A stretch of 64,000 nt of DNA from NCBI GenBank assembly GCA_033816765.1, contig CM066295.1:1922001-1986000 (forward strand), read 5' to 3'. Positions 52,470-63,200 of this stretch are shown here, one piece after another (position 1 is the stretch's first letter; each line of letters opens with the position of its first letter). The translations under genes were made by a program, and so were the position numbers. Source of the stretch: Nothopassalora personata (taxonomy: Eukaryota > Ascomycota > Dothideomycetes > Mycosphaerellales > Mycosphaerellaceae). The notes beneath the pieces are model-generated. The model was not told where the DNA came from and did no database searches. It saw only the letters and a program-made list of their open reading frames with translations.

Positions 52470-53471
52470 CTAGTCAAGCTGTTCGCCCTCCCAGAACACA
52501 AGACATCGAATCTCAATACTCTGCCTCGGCGGCCCATAGTCATCCTCCGTTGCGAAAGCAGTATGCGGCGCCCTCCTAGCTCGACCGTCAAGCTTCGAGT
52601 CGTAGCACTTGATCAACAGCGCCTCATTCTCGGTGAGCTCGCTAGCATAGTACCACTTGTGACTCGGATTGGCCTTCACCTGCCACGTCTCAAATGTTCC
52701 ACCCTTGCTAACGTCCTCGAACGAGCCACTGCCCTGGGACTGCAATTGCGCTCTCACGGGATAGAGGTCCTCCTCAGGCACCGAGCGGGCATCGCATACC
52801 GCCAAAGGCTCGCGATGGACAGTCTGCTGTATCGGTCTCCAGACGTTGATGATGCCCCAGCGCGTCTTGCCAAGTCCTTTCGCCTCTTCTGGTGATAGGT
52901 TGTCGCGAAGCACTTCTTTGGCGCCTTCATATGACTGGTCTGGACGTGATCAGATCGCACGCGGAGCTCACACGTATCGAGTCAGCTTACCGACGTGGAT
53001 GAAGCGAGCACTGGTTTTGGTCGCTTGCGTCTCCCTATCTCCAAGATCCTTGCCCGCTTCGAGTACACTGTCCCAGTCTTGGTTTCGGACGATATGCGAG
53101 AAAACATGAACTCGCGACGCACCCGTTCTGTGCTCAACGTCAGCGATCGGTCATCACGTTAGGACCACGTTTCATAGCTACATTTTCTTCAGCAGATCCG
53201 CCGTCTCGGTGTACGCGGCTGATTTGATCACGTCCTCGTCTGCAAATCGGGTTTCGGACACTGGATGATTGACAACCTGGAAGCCATGTATATCGACTTT
53301 GAATTCGTGCTCCGAGCCTCTGACATCCGTGATATCCACAGCGTGAGGATCATGCTTGCGTCGATAGTTTCCCGCGGTGCCAGGATAGAAGACTTTCGTT
53401 CCCCCATCTGATGGTAGCAGATAGTAATTTAGAGTAGTGTGTACCGTACGCGGAGACGCAACTTGCGCCAT
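52470..53471 (-). CDS. CmcJ/AsaB-like protein (GA4 desaturase family)
   Basis: Exons 53471-53182, 53127-52991 and 52939-52470 encode 298 residues; introns of 54 and 51 nt with frame-keeping joins (LLKK|ITGAS and FIHVG|DQSYEGA-type). Family blocks: HTTLNYYLLPSDGGTKVFYP, DIHGFQVVNHPV, RVHVFSHIVRNQDW, ARFIHVDQSYEGAKEVL, WGIINVWRPI, PLAVCDARSVPEEDL, NPSHKWYYASELTENEALLI and KCYDSKLDGRARRAPHTAF. This is the fungal family related to cephamycin CmcJ and AsaB, with a 2-oxoglutarate/Fe(II)-oxygenase-like fold (HxD in IHVDQS, distal His in APHTAF). Substrates are mostly unknown, and several members sit in secondary-metabolite clusters. No such cluster genes are visible here. Confidence 0.88.
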
Positions 53472-55549
53472 GACTTTTGCTCTGTTCGCGAGGGGTAGGG
53501 ACGTAAAAGCAGGTCATTTGGCACACGAGAACTTATACTTCTAGAGTGTTCGACCTTCATCATCGTTCAGACCTCGTTGGTACTGTCGGTGAAGGTTGTA
53601 GGGCATAAGCACAAGCATCATACCTTCCTTTTTCGTCGACTGCTCGTCAGGGCATGTGAGATGAATGCCGACTGTCCCAGCCGATAGCCCCATGTGGTAA
53701 GCAAGGACGCAGACCTACATCCAAGCTCCACCACATCCTTTGCATGGCCTGCACGGATGGGCAAGCAGTGCTACGCAATACGTTCTTGAGATTAGCATCC
53801 ATGTTATGACGGGTATCAAGTGCTTCTCGAAGGGCGAAGTCGCAGGAGACCTGATACTTGATGGCACGCCGACACGCTGCGAGGACTCTCATTCAATATG
53901 GTAGCGACAGTCTAGCGCTCTACTTCTTACTGTTGCTGACGATTGTGGAAATAGACGGCATTCTCCTGCGAGATCCGTCAAATCTTGACAGAAGATTGCT
54001 CTGATGAGCACGGCGACGACAGGCTCGTGTCGAGCCTGCCATCCACACTGCTTCAGTGAACTCGCGCAGACATGCACAACTTAGTCTTACTGAAGATCCT
54101 CGCGGCACCAAAGGCCAACACTTCCTTCGCGCGGGGTTGGCTGAGAATTGGTTCTAAGTGCCAAACGCCTGCTGAGGGTTCGCAACCTCCTACGAACCTG
54201 CCAGGGACAAACCAGCTGGCGCTGTGATCGAGACGCAGTGAAGTTCGATCATTCCCAAGACTGTTCGTGGAGAAATCGATGGAGCCCGGGACAAGAGAGA
54301 CATGGCGATTCACAGCGCTGACTGGGCTAGATCGGATCTGCGTTTACGTCGATATCGCTGGTCATGATACTCGAGCTGTGGTCATCGTCACCTTCCACGC
54401 GGTGCCTAGAGCCCTACAGTACAAACTATGCGTGTTGGAGTCTTCGATGCTTTCCGGCGTGTCAAAGAGCACATCTTGTACCGCTCAAGTCTTGTCTCAC
54501 CGAACGAAGGCGAGAGTCCAGATCGAGATTTTATCCTGTCCCGACTCCATGGTCCATAGCCGCTATCGAAAGCATGCACAGACGCACGGCTGCCTGAAGA
54601 CGACCGCACAGACCGGGATGTCTTCCAGCGGGTCGGAGAAACAGGGTATCGCCGCACTCGTGTTTGCACCCAGCAGTCTGGGCCTCCAAAGTCGATCTCC
54701 AGACTTCAGCATTGAGATTCTCTCCGTGTGCGTGAATGATTGCAGGAGAGGTGTTGGCTGGACATTGTGGACGCCAGTGTTCGCTCGCGCGAAGTGTTAC
54801 GCGTCGTTCAGACGATGGGTGCCTCTCGCCTCGTCGAATTTGTTCTGTATGTGTAAGCAATCTGGGCTCTGGCCGAGGACCTCGAAATCTACATGATACT
54901 GTACGTGACGAAGACCTTGCCGTCGGTGCCGCTGTCAGGAGGTGATGTTGTTGGATTTTGAAACATGACTCGCCAGCGAAGTTATGCCTCTTGGGCGAAA
55001 TTCCATGCCATTCCCTCTACAGCAGTCGTTCCGCAGCGGCGTTCTTGGACGGATGTTCCACCACCCGGTTCGCTCCGGTCACAGATTCAAGCGGCCGGAG
55101 CCAGGATGAAGCAGGGCTGAGGAAAGATGGCAGTGATCCACCTCGCTATCGCCAACGACCAAAGACGGGCGAGAATGCAATTTCCAACTTGAGAGGAGGC
55201 CGGAGCAGTGGCGCCTGCAAAAGACCACATGCTCCAGCAAACCGCAGTCAAGTCCGATGACGAGGCTGCTGAGGCAAACAAGACATCTCCTCACCAGCCA
55301 TAGCGCCTCCCGCACCGTTGACACTACTGGTACTGTACTGTACCTTCTAAGCGTCCCCCTCCTCGTCCAGCACCAAAACCCACCCTCAAACCCCAAAGCC
55401 CGTCAAGGCCAAACGTCTCGCTCTTCCACAATCCGAGAATTTTCCATTCCACGGTCCCATACCGTCGGCTGGATCGCTGCAGTCTAGCGAGACGCCACCT
55501 TTCCTCCCAAGAGCATGCGGCCCCGAAGCGCGTAAAGTCGATGGGCAGC
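53472..55549. other. Intergenic, no supported gene
   Basis: 2 kb gap upstream of the CmcJ-like gene. A 209-codon plus-strand ORF (54267-54896) has no recognisable features and overlaps equally long frames on the other strand, so it is probably chance. Confidence 0.45.
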
Positions 55550-55725
55550 TCACGATTTCGCCTCGGGGCAGCTCCGATCTTAGTCATCATTCAAAACTTG
55601 ATTAATCCTTTAGCACACCAGAATGCGCTTGCCCGACCGGCGAGGGCTAATAGCATCTATATTCCCTGTAGCCGAAGCAAACTTGGGAGGGGCCCACGGT
55701 AGAAAGGGCCCCTCGAAGGGAGGGA
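55550..55725 (-). repeat. Dispersed repeat, copy B (inverted relative to 15.8 kb copy)
   Basis: Reverse complement matches 15815-15980: TGGGCCCCTCCCAAGTTTGC, then CTTCGGCTACAGGGAATATA (copy A has GAAACATA), ATGCTATTAGCCCTCGCC, GGGCAAGCGCAT, a TAATCAA block and TATGACTAAG/ATGACTAAG with GGAGCTGCCCC. Non-coding, no obvious target-site duplication. See copy A. Confidence 0.75.
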
Positions 55726-56542
55726 GGATGGCTATTCATGATGGCAATTGAATGCTTAGTCAGAATGTGAGTTGCCCTTGGACGAAAACACGAGCTGCCC
55801 ATAGACTTTACGGCCGAAGCGCATTGATGAAGCAAAAAGGCTCAAACCCAAGCGTCACACTCTCATTTACCGCAGGCGACGACATGTCAATGGCGTTCAC
55901 TAATAATGGGCACGTGTAGGGATGGCTCCCATGGCCCAGATGCCACGCATACAGTAGTGTCGAGGAAGCCCATGCTGGGATACTTTTTAGTGAACGCCAC
56001 ATATATCACAGCGATCGGGGGCCAGAATGTCCGTACCTGTCGTGAGCATAGCAGCGCTGACACCCCTGGGTTTTGGTTGCGTGTCCATTCTTCACATCGC
56101 GCGAGTGATGTCGCACAAATGCGCTGTCAATCGCACCACAGCATCGGGTTGGACGCGGGCTGGTGAAAATTGGAGTTGGGGACGCTAGGCCAACATGGCG
56201 GGATACATCTCACCATAATTGACGCGCACCTTGCATGAAGAAAGGAACAGAAAGAAATTTGTAGCGAAAGTACACTACGTCGTGGGTGGACTGCGACCCA
56301 TGCATCTCATTCGTTCCCCTCCTTTATGCAAAGCTGTAGATATAGATGTTCATGCAAATGCAAATGCAATGCCAAAGTCAGAGCAGTCTGGGCTCAATGA
56401 CCGAAATATTCTTTTGCGCGCATTCTCAGTCGTAGCCTCCCGAATAAAGTGCAGAACGACAAATTGATACCATAGTCTCCCCTTTCAATCAAATAGCAAT
56501 ACATCTTCGTCGTAGATTAATCGATCACCCAAAGCATCACCA
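55726..56542. other. Intergenic, no supported gene
   Basis: 0.8 kb at the 3' side of the zinc-ribbon gene. No protein-like ORF. Confidence 0.5.
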
Positions 56543-57988
56543 TCACCCAGCCGAAGCAGCGATACTCTGCCTCCCAAATGCAGGGCCTCCATATCCAGCA
56601 AGTCGGTTAGCAAGAGCCTGGAGAATTTCTGGATCGTGCACGACAGGCGCGCGCTTGGGTCTATAGAAATCAAAATCTGTGAGTTTGCATTCTGCAAGGG
56701 TGGCATGGGGTCAAAGTACTTACGGTTCTCGGTGGCAAGTGTGACACCGCCCGTGGCCGCAGGCTGTGCATCGATCCGTGTCTGCAAACAGCGTGTTGCA
56801 GTTTTCGCAGGTGTATCGGACTCGTTGTCGGGGTTTGCGGTAGACTCGTTGGACGGTTCGGACCATGGGACCTTCTTCTTGGGAGAGTTGTTGTAGTTGA
56901 GAGACCCATTTTTGTTGTCTTGGTGGGTAGCGTGGGCCGAGTTCACAGCGTACGTGGCCACAGTTTGAACAGTCTATTTGGCTTGTTGATGACATGATTG
57001 TTCCGCATTTGTGGCAGGTCGTTCCTAGTAGCTGTGCTTTGGGCTTTAGCATTGTTTGTACTGCTGCCCGTGGCCGGGTATATAACGAGTATTGAATAGT
57101 GGTCATGCTCAGAGGAGCATTGTCGTCAGGACTGTCGTCCAATTCCAAGGGTGGCGATGTGAGTTCCCCTGGTACAACTGCCTCCGACGTCCTCGCGGAG
57201 CTTTCTGGGGGACTCGCCTCCCCTTCTTCAGATAGTAATTCCTGCGGTGCTGCAGATGGCTCCTGTTGGTATGCCTCCAAATCCCGATCGATCACTGTTG
57301 ACGACTCTCCTGCTTCAGCCTGCTCAGACACAGTACTGGGTTGTGGTGCAGTTGTCTCCTCATTTGCCATCTGTGCCCTAGCATCATCTGACATCTGTTT
57401 CACTCGTTTGGGCGGATGCCTTGTGCAGTCTCTACACCGTCTATGCCCACATTCCACACAGGTCTTCTCAGATCCAAACTGTGTCTGGCACTGGTGACAT
57501 GTCCAGTGTACCCGTAACCGCACTGGCTTTTCTACCCGTCGTATCTTGGTAGGTGGTTCCTGAATTGCACGCTTGCCTTTCCCCTCATATTGCACCCCAT
57601 GCTTGGCAAATAGCTCGCGAGCTCTGTCCTGGCTGACTCCTGTCCGGGTGGACATCATAGGCAGTAGGGGTTCGTCGCGATCGTCGTCCGAGTCCACCTC
57701 AATGCCTGTTCCTGTTGCCAGTAGTTGCTCGGCCGGTTGCATCGCAGCAGGTAGTCCTTCGGTTACCGCAGGTGTGTTTGCTATCTCGCGTTCCGCAGGG
57801 GTATGGGCCGTATGTGAAGGCTCCTGACTAGATATGTCTTCGACGATATGAGCAGGTGCAGTGGCTGTGAGGTTCCTGGTGCTCGATCTCCGTCGCTTCA
57901 TGGCTGCCCGTACTTTGTCGAACGCTCTCGCCCAGCTCGCTCGACGACTAAGCCTGTGCATTGCTGGTTGATCTGGTGTCGTCGACAT
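56543..57988 (-). CDS. Fungal protein with three zinc-ribbon-like Cys repeats
   Basis: Exon 1 (57988-56724) and exon 2 (56660-56543) encode 460 residues. The 63-nt intron (GTAAGT ... CTATAG) joins CHREP to PKRAPVVHDPEILQALANRL in frame. Three related modules of the form CxxC-x9-13-CxxCGHxRC follow one another: WTCHQCQTQFGSEKTCVECG (then HRRCRDC), TTCHKCGTIMSSTSQIDCSN (then CGHVRC) and YTCENCNTLFADTDRCTACG (then HGRCHTC). Each is followed by a basic Pro-rich PPK/PPR-type end; only the middle one has lost its last Cys. The N-terminal ~150 residues are disordered with basic patches (KRRRSSTRN). The frame extends upstream of 57988 only through non-ATG codons. Function unknown; nucleic-acid or protein binding is possible. 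Confidence 0.82.
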
Positions 57989-60275
57989 GTTCGTCCCCAG
58001 CACCAGTACTAGTAGTGACGGGAAGAGGTGGAGCAAAAAGTAAAATGCTCCGGCAGCCTCGAGCGTTGTGGAGATATTGGTGGTGGAAGCCACTAGAGCC
58101 CGGCCGGATATGAGCACGAATGGGCAGAAGACCGTCGTGGCAGTTAACCATCAGGTCGGCAGAGTCGAAGCGCTTGTTCTGATCCACGGGCGCGGCAGCG
58201 TGGGCCCGAGTGGACGCCCAATCAGCCCGCAGGTGACCCAGCGCGGTGGAGCGATGTCATGCGGGACGTTGATGATGGCTTCAGCTGGGTTTGCGTGGTG
58301 TCTTTAGGGTGGTTTCGAGAAAGAGGGCAAGAACGGCTATTTCGACGCTAGTTCTACCCACGACGCACACTAAGCAGGGGGCCACGAGACGATGAGCGAT
58401 GCGGAGACAAGCAACCAGCAAGCTGCGCAGGGATCAAGCGCTGCTTGGTAGGGCTTCCATGAAAGGTTGTAGCGCCATCTACAGAACTGCTCCCATTGCC
58501 GCTCCTACTACTGTACTACTGCACGCTGCTTGCCAGCACTGCGCACACGTATATATGTCGAGAATGCAGCACCACGCGATGACAATGCTCTCACACTGGC
58601 CGCCACCGCCCACGCCGGCCGCTCTACCGGCTGCACGGATTCCGCGAGCCCAGCGCGACTTCGTCATGGAACTGGTCCCAACACACTGGGTCCAGGGATA
58701 CAGTCCCAGCGACCGACTTCGCCGGACTGCATTATACAGGGCTGTGAAGAAGGATATTGCCTGTCGCACCAACATCACACGGACAACAACGTGCCGTCAC
58801 TCGGCATCCGCTGCGGCGCCCCGACACCCCGGACGAACCGTGAGGCCCTCAGGTCGACGGCATACAGCGCGCGTCTGCAGACTCACTGTCGTCTGGAACG
58901 GTCTTGGTGCTCCGAAACGATAGTTTGATGCAGTGCCGATGGTCTGGAAGAACCGTATCGACGTCCAAGGCACTCACGACATGATCGCGCTTCGAGATGT
59001 TTCCTGGGAAGCAGCGTTGCCAGAGCTTCGAGACAAAACTTGATTCCACGACGCCGCCAATCTGGGCGAACCGCTTCTCGAGTCAAAGACATCATGCAAG
59101 ACCGGATCTAGAGCGTCGTTCTGTCTCGGGGAAAGCAGAAAGCTGCATTGACACGGACGTCCCGATTGCTGCACCGTCGTTGAAGAGACGGTTGGAGTGC
59201 ATCAACTTACCACCACAGCCGTGAGCCAGCACTCTACTATCTTCATGCACGACCAACAAGGCCTTTGTGCACAGAACCTATTGCTGACAATGCCAACCTC
59301 CCAGCAATATCTAAGAGGTACTGCTCCAAGCGAAGCACCACACCATCTTCAAGTACTCAACTACCGCTTGATTGCAGATGAAACAGCGCCACAGGAGCCA
59401 GACCTCCATAGCAGCGGCCGCGAGCAGCCCATCTCTCTCACCATATGACGTGAGGGAACGAACTGAACTGCTGCTCTCGTCTCAATCACTGAGTAAGTAC
59501 AGCTAATTTGCCTCGATAAGGTCAAGGGACGTTCGTCAGTGTGTGTAATCACCCCAGCTCCGACACGACATCTAGCCATGCGGTGCTCTACACGATGAGA
59601 CATGTCTGAAATCTTCACGATCTGCTAGATCACAGTTCATCCACGTGAAGCACAGTCTGCATCGTGCATCCGGGAAATACCGTACGATGGTTGTCGACGG
59701 ATTTAGCAATCACCAACTCGACCGGTTGTCGATCTCCTCTTACTTAGAGATAGCCAAGTTTCCAGAGTCCCCCGAATGCACAGGAAAAACTTTAGGCCCA
59801 GTCAAGCCAAGTCAGCATGTGAAGCAGCATGATTGCATCTTCCAGTACACCCACACCCTCAATCACCTGCCCCAAACAATCCTCAAGAAAAAATGGCGTT
59901 AATCTTCAACGCCACTGTTTCATACTCATACAACTCAAGTCCGTCGTCCTCGCCCTCTCGTCTCGAATGTTCACGAGACGATGACAAGGTCAAAGGCGCA
60001 GGAGTGAGCGTGGTATATCCCTGCACAACTAGAGTATACAAGCGATGAATCCCAGCCGCGCCCGATCCATAAGCTCAACGGGCTCGAGCATACAACACCA
60101 TCTCCCCATTCCAATGCCGTTTTGTTGGGCGTTTCCCTTGGCAACACCCATTAAACTCCCGCGCTATGAACGCTCATGTAGCAGCATCAAATGACACACA
60201 ATTATATGTATACATATCTTCAATTTCCCCATCTCTTTCTCATACACTAAAATCTTCCTCATCGGCGCAGTGACC
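57989..60275. other. Intergenic, no supported gene
   Basis: 2.3 kb between the start of the zinc-ribbon gene and the 3' end of RPO41. A 174-codon plus-strand ORF at 58399-58923 is Arg/Ala/His-rich and overlaps other open frames, as expected in GC-rich non-coding DNA. Nothing else stands out. Confidence 0.45.
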
Positions 60276-63200
60276 TCAGTGGAAGAAGTAACGACTTTCC
60301 CGTAACCTTCGAACATCGAAGTCTCCCTTCGCCGGGACCTCAGGGAATGTCAGAGGGAGCCAAACGAAGAGCTTCCGAGGCATCTTAACCTCGCTCTTGG
60401 CCTTGGGAGTGTCTTTCACAGAAGCGGCCGCTGGGGTCCCATTGTCTGCGTCATCCGCGGACTCGTCAAGGCTCTCTGCTTCTTCGAACTCTGCTGGATC
60501 AAGCTCTTCGTCAGGGGAGTCGCTCGTCGCCAGAAGAGATTTATCGGCGTCGGTGTTCATGGCCTCGACGTCTCTTGCGCTGGAGGGCATTTCGCCTAGT
60601 CGCTGGCCGCTCATCTCCGCTGGAGTCGCGAAGGCGCTTTCGTCAAGTTCGGAAGATACAAGGCTGCCCGGTGTCACCATCTTGTAGCCCTTCGCCTTCT
60701 CCTCTGGGTCTTCGCTGTTGACAAGGCGCATCCGTTCAGCCTCAAGGCCAACCTCATTGGATTGCGTCTTGATAATCTTGTCCTTCTTCATCTGCGCCCG
60801 AAGCTCGACGATCTTCCTGCCCACATGACTCGAAGGATTGACTGAAGCCAGGTACATGCAGCCCTTGTACCTCGTCTCAAACTCTTCGCGGAGTCTACCG
60901 ATGATGTCTTCGCTGTGCATCGCAATGAAGGCATCTCGCAGAATCTCGCTCATGCGGTTGACATCACAAGCGTGAGTCCAGAAAGAGTCGTGAATCATCG
61001 CAAAAGTCACACCGTTCTCGCTGCACTGGAGCGCGCTGAGCAACATGTGCGTCGCATCAAGAGAGTGGATGAAGTTCGGTGGGAAGGCTTGCAACTGCTT
61101 GCGCTTGCTGACCGGGTCCCAGACTTGCGGCTCCTGTAATGATAGGTTCTGCATGCTGGTCGTGACGACGCGAGACTTCGACGTGCGGTATGGCTGCACT
61201 ACGGGCAGGTGAAGCGGCGTAGTCCAGACGACAGCCGACTTGAACAGCGGCTTGGCTGCGGCGTATCGACTGGCTTCGCCCTTCGAGGGACTCATCGCTT
61301 TCTCGACAGCAGCGGGTGATAATTCGCTTTGGCCCTGTTCCTCACCAGCCTCTTTCGCCGCGGCCGCTGCAGCTGTCTGCGCTTCGCGTTCCTTCTTCGA
61401 TCTTCTCTTCTTCTTGAGCGGTTCGGCTGCGACTGCTGCCTTTTTCTTGAGCTGTTCTATCTGTTCTGGAGTAAGGCATGTGGAAACTCGATCAGCACAC
61501 TGACCGAGCCAGTCCTGTATGGCCTGCGCTCCGGTGAACATTGTTCCAAGAGACTTGAAAATCTTTGTTGCAACGTAGTGAGACATGATGCCGTGGTTGA
61601 CCTTGTCATCCTTCCTGACCTCAGGAAATAAATCCTCCAGCTGCTTTCTCACTTGAGCTTTGGCACCGTAGAAGGTCACACCGTAGACGTTCGTCATCAC
61701 AGGCTGTTTGACGCACTTTCGTGTCAAACGACCGTGCAGCTTCTGCGCGATAGCGTCGCCTGCCGCCGCATCTTTCTCGACTTCCTCTTTGACAGCATCG
61801 GCGACAGCGGTATAGACATCTGCAGGACGATCACTGGGCTCTAGGTTGACCTGCTTTGCACCCGCCGTGTCACCGCCGAGCGCAGCATAATGTTGCAGGC
61901 CGTTGCATGTTCCATCCTGCTGCACTGGCAGGTGTGATACAAATTTGGTTGGCTCTGGTGAGTCCAGCGCCTTGGTGAGCTCGAAACAAGCTGCCAGCAT
62001 CTGCCAAGCATCCTCTGCTTCCAGCCACCACTTCCGGCCGTCGAGTGGGTTGCGCACAGAATCGTAAATGTCGTCAAGGTGCTGCTCGGTGAACGCAACA
62101 CGCTCCGCCATTGAGGCTTTGTCGTGACCAGCCACTGTGGCCAAATGAATCTTGAGCCATCTGAGACCGTTCTCACCCAGCTCGCGTCCCTCAGCAAAGG
62201 TCAAGAGCCCTCTGACGTTGTCGGCACCCATGTGGTTGAGGTAAGGTGGTATTGGGTATGCTCGGCCGCGGAAGTCCAGATTGTGTGGGAAGTACAAAGT
62301 CTCATTCAGCACGGCCCTGGCAATCTCCAGCTGGAAGTTCTGGAAACAGCGTTTCGAATGCAGTCCGCTCTTCTTGTTTTCCAAGTCCTTGACCTCGGCG
62401 AGCCACTTTCGACGTGCAAGAGCATCTGATGAGTCAGGTTCCGGAGGAAGAGGGATGGTAGGGTGGAGGGGCGCGAAGTTCGCAATCTGGTCGCCTGAAT
62501 TCCATACCTCGAGCTGAACCTTGAAAACATCATGATTGACCTTCCATGGAACCTTGGACAGAGCTGTCAGTCCTTTGTAGACTGTATCGAGCTCCTTTCT
62601 GCGGTCAGCGGCCAAGAAGTAATCCTTGCCAGTCTTGTCGCCAGCAGGAAGCCGGAGGATGTCGTTCGAGTAGTGAAGATAGCCTCCGTCTTTCCAGCCT
62701 TGCCAAGGCTTCGGCTCGACCACCATTGGCATACGCTTCGCGATGAGACTGCCGACTGGCTCACTCTGCATCTTCACAAGTAACGCAGGGTTGGGAGTCA
62801 CCATGCCTATCCTCTTGCCCCTCTGCCATTTCATGCGGTGCAAGAATGCTGGCTGCATCTGCGTGATCTTCTGTTTAGTCCTGGGATGTTCTCTGGTGAC
62901 TGGCAGCTGAGCGGCCTCAATCAACTTGGAGGTGAGCATAGCACCCAGCTTGACCTTCATGGACATCGGCCATTCAAGCTGAGCGAGTATCTGCTGATTC
63001 GTCTCCTTTGATCTTCCCTTTTTCTTCTTGGGCACTGCATCTTGACTCTCCGTTGCCTGCAGTGAGCGTAGTGCTTGTTTGCGAAGCCGAGCTGGATTAC
63101 GAGCATTTTGCACACGTTTGCGTCCTCGCTGATTCGACAAGGCCTCTGCTATGCACTCTTCTTCGATGGCATTGGCGATACCGATGGTAATATGTCCAAG

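Noticed and set aside
54267..54896. 209-codon plus-strand ORF in the 53.5-56.5 kb gap
   Set aside because: No recognisable domain, overlapped by long frames on the other strand, no splice or signal context.
58399..58923. 174-codon plus-strand ORF before RPO41
   Set aside because: Arg/Ala/His-rich composition typical of translated non-coding GC-rich DNA; no motif.
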